Source of the DNA: Glaciecola sp.
GTDB lineage: Bacteria > Pseudomonadota > Gammaproteobacteria > Enterobacterales > Alteromonadaceae
Length of the DNA stretch: 64,000 nucleotides
Reading direction: 5' to 3'
Assembly: GCA_018623155.1 (NCBI GenBank)
Contig: JAAZVZ010000007.1
Span: 1 to 64,000 of the forward strand
Positions 12,216 to 20,197 of the stretch are shown here, piece by piece. Position 1 is the stretch's first letter. The number at the start of each line of letters is the position of its first letter. The notes under the pieces were generated by a model. The model saw nothing but the letters and a program-made list of their open reading frames with translations. It had not been told where the DNA came from and ran no database searches. Both the position numbers and the translations under genes were made by a program.

Positions 12216-12530
12216 TGAGAATTTTCCCTATTATGTGCCTGTCAACACAAAAGCGAAACCCCCTAAACGGATTTTTTTCTAACAAAATGAGAACTTTATA
12301 AATTTATTCCATTTTGCAGTTGTCTTTTCATTTGCCTCTTGTTAAATTTAATATTCTAAATTAAGCTCCACTTCTTTTTTGTTCATAATAAATGAACCCT
12401 CCTTTGTGCCTTAAATTTAAGTTTAGTCACAAAGTTATCCACAGATTACACTTCTAGCGATCACCTTCTATAGCCAATAAAATCAAGGTATGGCATCATG
12501 TATCCATATCTCATAACAATAAGTATTCAC
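12216..12530. promoter_or_regulatory. Divergent trkH/polA intergenic region with a DnaA box
   Basis: This AT-rich gap carries one perfect DnaA box, TTATCCACA, at 12435-12443 about 90 bases before the conserved polA start. A short inverted repeat (TTCAT/ATGAA) lies near 12380-12395. I saw no convincing -35/-10 pair and no further gene. The box may link polA expression to DnaA level, as I recall being reported for E. coli polA. Confidence 0.5.
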
Positions 12531-15335
12531 ATGTCTGACAGTCCAGCTCCGTTTATTCTTGTCGATGGTTCATCCTATCTTTTTCGCGCCTTTCACGGTA
12601 TGCCGCCAATGTCGAATTCTCAAGGGCAAGCGACGCATGCCATCTATGGTGTTATCAATATGCTCAAGAGCCTTTTAAATACCTATGAGCCAACACATAT
12701 TGGGGTAGTATTTGATGCCAAGGGCAAGACCTTTCGCGATGACATTTATCCAGAGTACAAAGCGAACCGACCGCCAATGCCGGATGACTTACGCAGCCAA
12801 ATTGCCCCCTTGCATAGCATCATCAAAGCAATGGGGTTACCTTTATTGGTGGAGGAAAATGTTGAAGCAGATGATGTCATTGGTACATTGTGCAAAAAAG
12901 CATCGGCAAAAGGGATTTCGACCCTCGTCAGTACCGGTGATAAAGACATGGCTCAACTAGTGAACGAACACGTGACTCTGATCAACACAATGACCAATGT
13001 GGTTATGGATCCTGCGGGTGTCGTTGAAAAATTTGGTGTGGGCCCAGAACTCATAATTGATTTATTGGCATTACAAGGTGACAAGGTTGACAATATTCCT
13101 GGCGTACCAGGTGTTGGGGCTAAATCTGCGTTAGGTTTATTGCAAGGGATCGGCGGTATTGAGGCCATTTACAACAACTTAGATCACATTCAAACGTTGG
13201 CATTTCGCGGAGCCAAAACACTCGCGCCAAAAATGCAGCAATATGAAAAAGAAGCTCGACTTTCCTATGAGCTTGCAACCATCGCAGTAGATTTAGACCT
13301 GCCATACGACGTTACCGATTTAGATATAAAATCACCCGATAAAGATGCCCTTGCTGAATTGTATCAGACGTACGAATTCAAACGCTGGTACAAAGAAACC
13401 AGTGGTGAAACTTTCACACCTAAAGTGTCAGCACCCCCTCCTGCCTCATCAGGCACATCCTCCAGCACCCAAGATACTGAAGCAGACGTTCAGGTAATCC
13501 CGACCGTCGAGCAACCACCCATTAATCGGGAGGCTTATGAAGTAGTATTAACCGAAGACCACCTACAACAATGGATAGAGCGCTGCGAGCAAGCGCCTTT
13601 GTTTGCAATAGATACAGAAACCACCTCATTACATTATCGCGAAGCCGAATTAGTCGGCATATCCTTATGTGTCGGTCCGAATCAAGCTTGCTACATTCCT
13701 GTTGCGCACGATTATCCTGGTGCACCAGAGCAGCTGCCAAGGGAATTAGTGTTGTCGCGGTTAAAGTCGTTACTTGAAAGCCCCAAACCACAAAAAATTG
13801 GACACAATATTAAGTACGATCAAAATGTACTTGCCAATTACGACATTGCTCTGCGCGGAGTGACTTTTGACAGCATGTTGGAATCCTATGCCTTAAATAG
13901 TGTACAAAAACACAATATGGATGATTTATCGATGACTCACCTTGGTCATCAAACCATTAAATATGAAGACATTGCTGGCAAAGGAGCAAAAGCGCTAAGG
14001 TTCAATCAAATTGATCTAGATGTAGCTGCGCCCTATGCTGCGGAAGATGCTGATATTACGTATCGTTTACATCAAGTACTCTGGCCACAACTTGTTGCCA
14101 CCCCAGCATTAGCAAATGTGGCACACAAACTCGAAGTCCCACTTTCCTCAGTCTTAGCACAAATGGAACAAAATGGCGTATTAATAGATTCACAACGCCT
14201 TGCCCAGCACTCTCAAGCCCTAGCCGTTCGAATCATGGAGCTTGAGGCACACGTACACGAACTGGCTGGTGAGCCATTTAATTTGGGATCCCCGAAGCAA
14301 TTACAACACATATTATTTGAGAAGATGGGGTTGCCAGTCGTCAAAAAAACCCCCAAAGGCGCACCTTCGACCGCAGAAGATGTATTACAAGAACTGGCGT
14401 TGCAATATGAACTCCCTGCAGCCATTATGGAATTTCGCGGATTAACCAAACTCAAAAACACCTACACAGATAAGCTGCCACAAATGATCGATCATCGCAG
14501 TGGGCGCGTGCACACCTCTTATCAACAAGCGGTTGCAGCAACGGGCCGTTTATCTTCAACAGAGCCTAATCTGCAGAATATTCCAATCCGCAATGAAGAA
14601 GGTCGTAAAGTACGCAAAGCCTTTATTGCGAGACCAGGCTACAAAATCGTTGCAGCGGATTATTCGCAAATTGAATTGCGAATAATGGCTCACTTATCGC
14701 AAGATGAGGGGTTGCTAAACGCCTTTGCAAAGGGTCTCGATGTTCACCGAGCAACCGCTGCCGAGGTATTTGGTGTCGCATTGGATGAGGTGGTTACCGA
14801 GCAACGTCGTGCCGCCAAAGCCATAAATTTTGGTTTGATTTACGGCATGTCTGCTTTTGGTCTTGCCAAACAACTCAATATTCCTCGTAGTGAGGCTGGA
14901 ATTTATATTAATACTTATTTCGAACGCTATCCCGGCGTCAAACACTATATGGAATCGACTCGTGATACGGCCAAAGCATTGGGTTATGTCGAAACGGTAT
15001 ATGGTCGACGCTTATATTTACCAGCCATCAAATCATCTAACGGTGCCCAACGAGCCGGAGCAGAACGTGCCGCTATCAATGCGCCTATGCAAGGCACCGC
15101 AGCTGATATTATTAAGCTGTCGATGTTAGCAGTAGCCGACTACATTAACCAATTAGAAAACCAAGATGTTTATATGTTAATGCAAGTACATGATGAATTA
15201 GTCTTTGAAGTCAAAGAGGATACTCTCGACACTCATGTTCCGAACATAATTCACATCATGGAGAGTGCTGTGTCGCTTTCTGTACCTTTGATTGTTGAGG
15301 CCGATGTCGGTGATAACTGGGACGAAGCCCATTAA
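12531..15335 (+). CDS. polA: DNA polymerase I
   Basis: Fills gaps and removes RNA primers during replication and repair. Three domains are intact: the N-terminal 5'-3' exonuclease (ILVDGSSYLFRA at the start, and the GDKVDNIPGVPGVG loop), a 3'-5' exonuclease that keeps the DTET motif, and the polymerase with motif A (AADYSQIELR), motif B (RRAAKAINFGLIYG) and motif C (QVHDELVFEV). A Pro/Ser/Thr-rich linker joins the first two domains. I chose the ATG at 12531 because it matches the family N-terminus; a start at 12498 has an AAGG site and adds 11 residues. Confidence 0.96.
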   Translation: MSDSPAPFILVDGSSYLFRAFHGMPPMSNSQGQATHAIYGVINMLKSLLNTYEPTHIGVVFDAKGKTFRDDIYPEYKANRPPMPDDLRSQIAPLHSIIKAMGLPLLVEENVEADDVIGTLCKKASAKGISTLVSTGDKDMAQLVNEHVTLINTMTNVVMDPAGVVEKFGVGPELIIDLLALQGDKVDNIPGVPGVGAKSALGLLQGIGGIEAIYNNLDHIQTLAFRGAKTLAPKMQQYEKEARLSYELATIAVDLDLPYDVTDLDIKSPDKDALAELYQTYEFKRWYKETSGETFTPKVSAPPPASSGTSSSTQDTEADVQVIPTVEQPPINREAYEVVLTEDHLQQWIERCEQAPLFAIDTETTSLHYREAELVGISLCVGPNQACYIPVAHDYPGAPEQLPRELVLSRLKSLLESPKPQKIGHNIKYDQNVLANYDIALRGVTFDSMLESYALNSVQKHNMDDLSMTHLGHQTIKYEDIAGKGAKALRFNQIDLDVAAPYAAEDADITYRLHQVLWPQLVATPALANVAHKLEVPLSSVLAQMEQNGVLIDSQRLAQHSQALAVRIMELEAHVHELAGEPFNLGSPKQLQHILFEKMGLPVVKKTPKGAPSTAEDVLQELALQYELPAAIMEFRGLTKLKNTYTDKLPQMIDHRSGRVHTSYQQAVAATGRLSSTEPNLQNIPIRNEEGRKVRKAFIARPGYKIVAADYSQIELRIMAHLSQDEGLLNAFAKGLDVHRATAAEVFGVALDEVVTEQRRAAKAINFGLIYGMSAFGLAKQLNIPRSEAGIYINTYFERYPGVKHYMESTRDTAKALGYVETVYGRRLYLPAIKSSNGAQRAGAERAAINAPMQGTAADIIKLSMLAVADYINQLENQDVYMLMQVHDELVFEVKEDTLDTHVPNIIHIMESAVSLSVPLIVEADVGDNWDEAH

Positions 15336-15458
15336 TCAGTAATATAGAAAAAAACCTATGGATATCATTATTGTTGTAAATTTATCAACATAATTTGTTG
15401 TAAAGTGACAATTTTTATCGAATTTTAATGTTTTTTTCGTAATTTTATTACAAAAAAC

Positions 15459-15486
15459 TTGCGTTACGGTTTATTTTGTTTAAAAT
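15459..15486 (+). promoter_or_regulatory. Promoter of the Spot 42-like RNA
   Basis: TTGCGT (15459-15464) and TAAAAT (15481-15486) are 16 bases apart. The conserved RNA 5' end at 15494 lies 7 bases after the -10 box, exactly where transcription should begin. In E. coli this promoter is repressed by cAMP-CRP; upstream I see only a weak half-site resemblance (GTGA near 15405), so CRP control is not shown by the sequence. Confidence 0.65.
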
Positions 15487-15493
15487 TAATTTC

Positions 15494-15557
15494 GTAGGGT
15501 ACAGAGGTTTGTTTAAACCTTTGCTTTAAGCCTCAGCGTTTTGCTGGGGCTTTTTTT
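15494..15557 (+). ncRNA. spf: Spot 42-like small RNA (shortened)
   Basis: The 5' end GTAGGGTACAGAGG matches, from memory, the first 14 bases of E. coli Spot 42, and the position between polA and engB is the same. The RNA continues with a 6-bp hairpin (AGGTTT 15505-15510 with AAACCT 15515-15520) and ends in a terminator with stem 15530-15537/15543-15550 and seven Ts. Total length is about 64 bases, against about 109 in E. coli, so most of the middle region is missing. In E. coli, Spot 42 acts through Hfq to repress secondary carbon-use genes; the targets here are unknown. Confidence 0.8.
15530..15557 (+). terminator. Terminator of the Spot 42-like RNA
   Basis: GCCTCAGC pairs with GCTGGGGC (8 bp with one G-U) around a five-base loop and is followed by seven Ts. 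It defines the 3' end of the RNA and serves as its Hfq-type U-tail. Confidence 0.85.
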
Positions 15558-15597
15558 ATGTGTGACTTCAACGTGGTAATAGGGAATTTGTAAAAAT

Positions 15598-15626
15598 TTG
15601 CATTTTCTTGGAACTATTTTGATAAA
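15598..15626 (+). promoter_or_regulatory. Possible promoter between spf and engB
   Basis: TTGCAT (15598-15603) and GATAAA (15621-15626) are separated by the ideal 17 bases, on the plus strand and after the Spot 42 terminator. A transcript from about 15633 would run straight into the strong terminator at 15679. The region is AT-rich, so a chance match is possible. Confidence 0.35.
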
Positions 15627-15632
15627 CACAAC

Positions 15633-15704
15633 TCTATTCATATAGTTTTTGTGTGTTTCTCCTTGTAGTATGTCCAAACCCCTAGCCTTGCGCTAGGGGT
15701 TTTT
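15633..15704 (+). ncRNA. Candidate second small RNA downstream of spf
   Basis: About 70 bases lie between a possible promoter and a strong plus-strand terminator, with no open reading frame. The body contains TTTCTCCTTG, complementary to Shine-Dalgarno sequences, which is a common design for trans-acting RNAs. In Vibrionaceae a second small RNA gene just downstream of spf has been described (VSsrna24 in Aliivibrio salmonicida, from memory). No sequence similarity to it is claimed; position and signals are the only support. Confidence 0.35.
15679..15704 (+). terminator. Strong plus-strand terminator overlapping the engB stop codon
   Basis: CCCCTAGC (15679-15686) and GCTAGGGG (15692-15699) form a perfect 8-bp stem with a five-base loop, followed by TTTTT on the plus strand. 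On the minus strand the trailing run is only TTT, so it mainly stops rightward transcripts. The engB stop codon (15693-15695) lies inside the stem, so the hairpin may also help to end engB mRNA. Confidence 0.8.
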
Positions 15705-16304
15705 ATTTTGTGCGACATCCAGCCAAGTGTTTAATGTTTTTTCGAGCTCGGGTAACCCCAAGCGATTAAGGGATGAAAAAGTGTGTACTGTTACATCGCC
15801 CATGAAAGCTAATGCTGCTTCACGAACCATCATTAATTGTGCTTTACGCTTACCTGATTTGAGTTTATCAGCCTTAGTTAATAGACAAAGAACCGGGATC
15901 TTGGCAGAAACCGCCCAATGAATCATATCTTGGTCTAGATCTTTGAGTGGATGACGGATATCCATTAAGACCACCAACCCTTTTAGACATTCTCGTTTTT
16001 CTAGATACTCACCAAGCGCCTTTTGCCACTTGATCTTCATGGCTAGTGGTACTTTGGCAAAACCATATCCAGGCAAATCTACCAATCGCTTACCTTCCTC
16101 TAATTCAAAAACATTAATCATTTGGGTGCGACCAGGTGTTTTACTGGTTCTGGCGAGGTTTTTTTGTCTAGTTAACGTATTGAGTGCACTGGATTTTCCG
16201 GCATTCGAACGCCCGGCAAAGGCCACTTCAATACCGCTACTTTGGTCTAAATGACGAATGTCAGGCGCACTGGTTAAAAACTTAGCTTTTGTATAATAAC
16301 TCAT
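15693..16304 (-). CDS. engB: Ribosome biogenesis GTP-binding protein EngB (YihA/YsxC)
   Basis: An essential TrmE-Era-type GTPase needed for large-subunit assembly. The 203-residue protein shows G1 GRSNAGKSS near residue 32, the G2 segment TPGRTQ near 58, G3 DLPGYG near 76 and G4 TKAD near 142. The polA-spf-engB neighbourhood is the same as in enteric bacteria. The gene is transcribed leftward, convergent with polA and spf. Its final codons form part of a terminator hairpin that acts on the other strand. Confidence 0.95.
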   Translation of the reverse strand: MSYYTKAKFLTSAPDIRHLDQSSGIEVAFAGRSNAGKSSALNTLTRQKNLARTSKTPGRTQMINVFELEEGKRLVDLPGYGFAKVPLAMKIKWQKALGEYLEKRECLKGLVVLMDIRHPLKDLDQDMIHWAVSAKIPVLCLLTKADKLKSGKRKAQLMMVREAALAFMGDVTVHTFSSLNRLGLPELEKTLNTWLDVAQNKNP

Positions 16305-16505
16305 TGATCTCTGTTGATTTTTGCTAACGACTCAGACAAGGTTGCTGACATATGGTGTACAAAATATCACAAATTCATGCTAATATTCGCGCGCAAATGT
16401 TTTGTATCGAAAGCGAAGCGTGTAATATACGCATAATAACACGGCACACTGACCAAGCGTAGTGCCTGCGTAATTTTTTAATTTTATCGTTTTAAGAGAA
16501 GCAAT

Positions 16506-17138
16506 ATGAAAAAACTAGGTTTGTTCTTCTGTTTGTCACTTGTTAGTGCATTCGCAATGGCGAATGATGCACAGGTGGGTGACGCAGAAGCAGGGAAAGC
16601 AAAAACTCTTGTGTGCGCAGCTTGTCACGGAACTGATGGCAACAGTGCAATACCAATGAATCCAAAATTAGCAGGACAACACGCCAACTACTTGGTTAAA
16701 CAATTGAAAGAGTTTAAGCTCGCAATGCAAACCGGTGGAAAAGAAGGTCGTAACAACGCCATTATGGGTATGCAAGCTAACATTCTATCTGAACAAGATA
16801 TGTTAGATATTGCTGCTTATTATCAAAGCCAAGAGGCTAAAATCGGTGCGGCGCCTGAAGATGTCATTCCAGCGGGTGAATCGCTATATCGCGGTGGTGA
16901 TGCAGAGCGTAAGATCACAGCATGTATTGCCTGCCACGGTCCTCGAGGTAACGGTATGGGCTTAGCCGGTTTCCCTGATATCAGTGGCCAACATGCTGAG
17001 TACACTGCATCACAACTTAAAATGTTCCGTTCAGGCGACCGTAACAATGATATGAACGGTATGATGCGAGACATTGCCAAAAAACTGACTGACGAAGATA
17101 TTGAAATTCTTTCTCAGTACTTAGCTGGCTTATATTAA
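16506..17138 (+). CDS. Dihaem cytochrome c4
   Basis: A periplasmic electron carrier made of two class I cytochrome c halves. A signal peptide (about residues 1-20, ending AMAN) precedes two haem-binding motifs, CAACH (C37, C40, H41) and CIACH (C140, C143, H144). The GMQ- and NGMMRD-type segments could supply the distal methionine ligands. Cytochrome c4 feeds electrons to terminal oxidases such as cbb3. The gene is divergent from engB, a conserved pairing in many marine gammaproteobacteria. Confidence 0.92.
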   Translation: MKKLGLFFCLSLVSAFAMANDAQVGDAEAGKAKTLVCAACHGTDGNSAIPMNPKLAGQHANYLVKQLKEFKLAMQTGGKEGRNNAIMGMQANILSEQDMLDIAAYYQSQEAKIGAAPEDVIPAGESLYRGGDAERKITACIACHGPRGNGMGLAGFPDISGQHAEYTASQLKMFRSGDRNNDMNGMMRDIAKKLTDEDIEILSQYLAGLY

Positions 17139-17194
17139 GAACAGGTGAATAAGACAACATTACCGCAACTTTTACATTTTTTTTACAAAAAAGC

Positions 17195-17222
17195 TTGTTA
17201 TTGTTAAATTTTCGTGTAATCT
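17195..17222 (+). promoter_or_regulatory. Promoter of a candidate structured RNA
   Basis: TTGTTA (17195-17200) and TAATCT (17217-17222) are 16 bases apart. The region upstream is very T- and A-rich, resembling an UP element. Transcription from about 17229 would give a leader ending in the terminator at 17373-17401. Confidence 0.45.
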
Positions 17223-17228
17223 ACACAA

Positions 17229-17401
17229 ACATTGACGGACGATTACGATAAAGTGTCTAGGAAGACCCAGAACAACAAGCTATACTCTGTCAAAAATAAT
17301 AAAAAGAAGAGTTGCAGGTAGCACCCTTGCCTACGGGTAAAATACGGGAGAAGTGTTGTCTAGCAAATTTATAAAGGTGATAATTTATTATCACCTTTTT
17401 T
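17229..17401 (+). ncRNA. Candidate structured leader or small RNA
   Basis: This 173-base stretch without a gene has a promoter in front and a strong terminator behind, just before the methyltransferase gene. An 8-bp long-range helix can form between 17232-17239 and 17286-17293. Inside it GTCT-AGGA-AGAC (17255-17266) is a hairpin with AGGA in the loop, the form CsrA-family proteins bind. Further on, GTAG/CTAC (17318-17321/17331-17334) and ACCC/GGGT (17323-17326/17335-17338) could interlock as a small pseudoknot. I do not recognise a known RNA family. It may be a free small RNA or a cis-acting attenuator. Confidence 0.4.
17373..17401 (+). terminator. Intrinsic terminator upstream of the methyltransferase gene
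   Basis: GGTGATAA (17376-17383) and TTATCACC (17388-17395) form a perfect 8-bp stem, extended by flanking AAA/TTT pairs and followed by six Ts. It ends 23 bases before the chosen start of the downstream gene, so it either ends an RNA or attenuates that gene. Confidence 0.85.
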
Positions 17402-17424
17402 CTTGGCCAAAAGAAAATACAATT

Positions 17425-18156
17425 ATGCATTGTCCGTTATGCTCATCTTTTGAGTTTCACCTTTTTCACCATAGCACAAAACCACTTAAGCGAGATTATA
17501 TTCAATGTGATCACTGTGATTTGGTTTGGGTACCGAAACAATTCCATGTGCCCCCACAGATTGAGCGCAATGAATATGATTTACACGACAATCGAATAAG
17601 TGATCTCGGTTATTTGCGTTTCCTAAATAAGGTGGTCCCTCATATATGTCATTTTTTTGATACTGAACAATCCTTCGATGAGCATTGGTTTCAGAGTATT
17701 GCAATAAAACATGCACATACGCAGCTCGCATCAACATTTGCCACGCCATCGAGCAATAACATAAATGGACTTGATTATGGTTGTGGTAAAGCCCCAGCCC
17801 TAGCCGTACAGTTGTGTGAACTTGGATTTAACATGCACGTGTTTGATAAGTTCTACGCACCATATACCAAAAATCTTAAACAAGAATACGATTTTGTGGT
17901 GAGTACAGAAACCATTGAACATATTTTTGAGGCCAGAGAAACATGGTCACTTTGGGATACCATGCTCAAAGCTGGAGGCTGTTTGGTCATAATGACTCAA
18001 AGAGTCAAGAGTCGTCATTCATTTTCTACATGGCGATATATACATGATCCAACTCATATCTGTTTTTATTCAGATAGTACCGCGCGATTCATTGCGCATA
18101 AATACAATTTAACCCTAACGCTGATAAACCAAGATATCATGGTGTTTAAAAAGTAA
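17425..18156 (+). CDS. Class I SAM-dependent methyltransferase with N-terminal zinc ribbon
   Basis: The 243-residue protein begins with a four-cysteine zinc ribbon (C3, C6, C28, C31) followed by a Rossmann methyltransferase domain with SAM motif I GLDYGCGKAP near residue 113 and an acidic strand (HVFDKF). Similar zinc-ribbon methyltransferases (Methyltransf_23 type) have varied or unknown substrates. I chose the ATG at 17425 since the longer frame from 17353 runs through a terminator hairpin. It lies alone between cytochrome c4 and yihI. Confidence 0.75.
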   Translation: MHCPLCSSFEFHLFHHSTKPLKRDYIQCDHCDLVWVPKQFHVPPQIERNEYDLHDNRISDLGYLRFLNKVVPHICHFFDTEQSFDEHWFQSIAIKHAHTQLASTFATPSSNNINGLDYGCGKAPALAVQLCELGFNMHVFDKFYAPYTKNLKQEYDFVVSTETIEHIFEARETWSLWDTMLKAGGCLVIMTQRVKSRHSFSTWRYIHDPTHICFYSDSTARFIAHKYNLTLTLINQDIMVFKK

Positions 18157-18219
18157 AAGAGTAACAGTTCAGAAGGACTTAAGGTATAATACCGCCGTTA
18201 TCCACTGATATATCACCAT

Positions 18220-18720
18220 ATGGCACATAGTAAAAAATCACGTAAACCCGGTAGTATTGGCATTGCCAAAACGAACACGAGTAAACCTTCTAGCAAAAAA
18301 AACACACCTAAGGTAAAAAAAACCAAAGGTAATCAGCCAGGCTCTAGACACTCTGTCGCGCAACAACAGCAAACGACTGTAAGCAAAGGTAAAACCGATC
18401 CTCGCCTTGGCAGTAAGAAAAAAATAGATCTGACCGTCAAGCCAATTTCAGCGCCAAAACCTGTTAAGCCAAAATTTGCAACACCTGCGCAGGAGCTTGC
18501 TGCACTAGAAGCCGATAAACGCTTGTCTTTGCTACTCGATCAAGTCGATTCTGGAAAAACCATTAATAAAGAAGATCAGCAATATCTAGATAAATGTATG
18601 GCGCGTCATCAAATATTGTGTGATTTGCTTGGCATCAATAATGATGCAGAAGATGAGGAAAACGACTCGGATGATCCCTTTGCTCAGTTTGATGCTATTG
18701 ATATTAACGATTTTAGATAA
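18220..18720 (+). CDS. yihI: Der GTPase-activating protein YihI
   Basis: YihI stimulates the GTPase activity of Der (EngA) and so tunes 50S ribosome assembly. The 166-residue protein has the expected layout: a very basic, low-complexity N-terminal half rich in Lys and Ser, the conserved DPRLGSKKKIDL motif near residue 67, and an acidic C-terminal half with the LEADKRL segment and a D/E-rich tail. A TATAAT -10 box lies at 18185-18190. It is followed 11 bases later by the DUF2489 gene, the usual neighbour. Confidence 0.88.
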   Translation: MAHSKKSRKPGSIGIAKTNTSKPSSKKNTPKVKKTKGNQPGSRHSVAQQQQTTVSKGKTDPRLGSKKKIDLTVKPISAPKPVKPKFATPAQELAALEADKRLSLLLDQVDSGKTINKEDQQYLDKCMARHQILCDLLGINNDAEDEENDSDDPFAQFDAIDINDFR

Positions 18721-18731
18721 AGGAAAAGCTT

Positions 18732-19178
18732 GTGCTTGAGATTGCCATTATATTGGGTTTCGTCATCATTTTGGGATTAGGTTTTTATGCAGGTAAACTG
18801 TTATTTCAACTTAAACAACAAAATGCTAAGCAATCTAAAATGCGTGCAGAACGCATCGAAAATATCATCGTTTCCGTTCATACAATTGCAATGGCGATGG
18901 CACAGCAACAATGCGACATATCCGAAGGAGTGATTCGTTTAACGAATCTCTTGGATGCATTACCTATTTTGCCTGCGCCTGATTTTCGTAAACACTATCC
19001 TGCGATTTATTCATTACATGATGAAATATCACAGTTTGCCACACATGAAAAACGTGCTGCACTGACAAAAAAAGAACGTCGCGAAGAAGACAAAGCGAGA
19101 GAAGCCATCGAAGCGCAATATGAAAGCAAAATCATGGATGAAGTTGCGCGACTGCAAAAATATTCTCCGCAACTCTAA
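18732..19178 (+). CDS. DUF2489 family protein
   Basis: A 148-residue protein with one N-terminal membrane-spanning segment (about residues 2-26) and a largely helical, charged cytoplasmic part with a KKERREEDKAREAIEAQYESK-type coiled segment near the C-terminus. It resembles the uncharacterised DUF2489 proteins encoded after yihI in gammaproteobacteria. The start is GTG, preceded by AAAGGAAAA. The function is unknown. Confidence 0.7.
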   Translation: MLEIAIILGFVIILGLGFYAGKLLFQLKQQNAKQSKMRAERIENIIVSVHTIAMAMAQQQCDISEGVIRLTNLLDALPILPAPDFRKHYPAIYSLHDEISQFATHEKRAALTKKERREEDKAREAIEAQYESKIMDEVARLQKYSPQL

Positions 19179-19288
19179 TTCGACCATTTTCTGTGCTTTA
19201 TCACATATTTAAGCTACTCAGATAGATTACTTCAAGGTATAATCTAACGCTAAATTTTTTAATCGCAACACATAGATTATTACCCGTT

Positions 19289-20197
19289 ATGTCTCAGTAT
19301 GATGTTAAAACTTTCCAAGGCCTCATTCTCGCCTTGCAAGATTATTGGGCACGTCAAGGATGTGTCATTATTCAACCTTTAGATATGGAAGTAGGTGCTG
19401 GGACATTTCATCCTATGACATTTTTGCGTTCACTAGGTCCAGAACCAATTTCAAGCGCTTATGTTCAGCCTTGTCGACGACCCACTGACGGTCGCTATGG
19501 TGAGAATCCAAACCGATTACAACATTACTATCAATTTCAGGTCATGTTGAAACCCTCCCCATCTAATATTCAAGATCTGTATCTAGGTTCACTTAAAGAA
19601 CTCGGGTTTGACCCATTGGTCCATGATATTCGTTTTGTGGAAGACAATTGGGAATCACCTACCCTTGGCGCTTGGGGATTAGGTTGGGAAGTCTGGTTGA
19701 ATGGTATGGAAGTCACACAATTTACCTATTTCCAACAAGTCGGTGGGATCGAATGTAAGCCTGTAACAGGTGAAATCACTTATGGACTCGAGCGACTTGC
19801 CATGTATGTACAAGGCGTCGACAGTATTTATGACTTAGTTTGGACTGAAGGCCCATTTGGTAAAGTGACTTATGGTGATGTGTTCCATCAAAATGAGGTC
19901 GAGCAATCTGCATATAATTTTGAACATGCTGATGTTGATGCTCTATTTGCCGCATTTGACCAAAATGAGAAAGATGCGCTTCATCTTATTGAGCAAAACC
20001 TACCACTGCCCGCTTATGAGCAAGTCATGAAAGCCTCACATGCGTTCAACCTTCTCGACGCACGTCATGCTATATCGGTTACTGAAAGACAACGCTACAT
20101 CTTGCGTGTCCGGACTCTGGCTAAAGCCGTTGCTGAAAACTATTATGCGGCGCGTGAAGCGCTTGGTTTCCCTATGTGCCCAAAGGATAACGCCTAA
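19289..20197 (+). CDS. glyQ: Glycyl-tRNA synthetase alpha subunit
   Basis: Catalytic subunit of the bacterial heterotetrameric glycyl-tRNA synthetase. The 302-residue sequence is highly conserved, with the [17 protein letters not shown] motif near residue 24, the [16 protein letters not shown] segment near 62 and the [18 protein letters not shown] block near 150. A good -10 box (TATAAT, 19238-19243) precedes the gene. GlyS begins at the glyQ stop codon, the usual operon. Confidence 0.97.
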   Translation: MSQYDVKTFQGLILALQDYWARQGCVIIQPLDMEVGAGTFHPMTFLRSLGPEPISSAYVQPCRRPTDGRYGENPNRLQHYYQFQVMLKPSPSNIQDLYLGSLKELGFDPLVHDIRFVEDNWESPTLGAWGLGWEVWLNGMEVTQFTYFQQVGGIECKPVTGEITYGLERLAMYVQGVDSIYDLVWTEGPFGKVTYGDVFHQNEVEQSAYNFEHADVDALFAAFDQNEKDALHLIEQNLPLPAYEQVMKASHAFNLLDARHAISVTERQRYILRVRTLAKAVAENYYAAREALGFPMCPKDNA

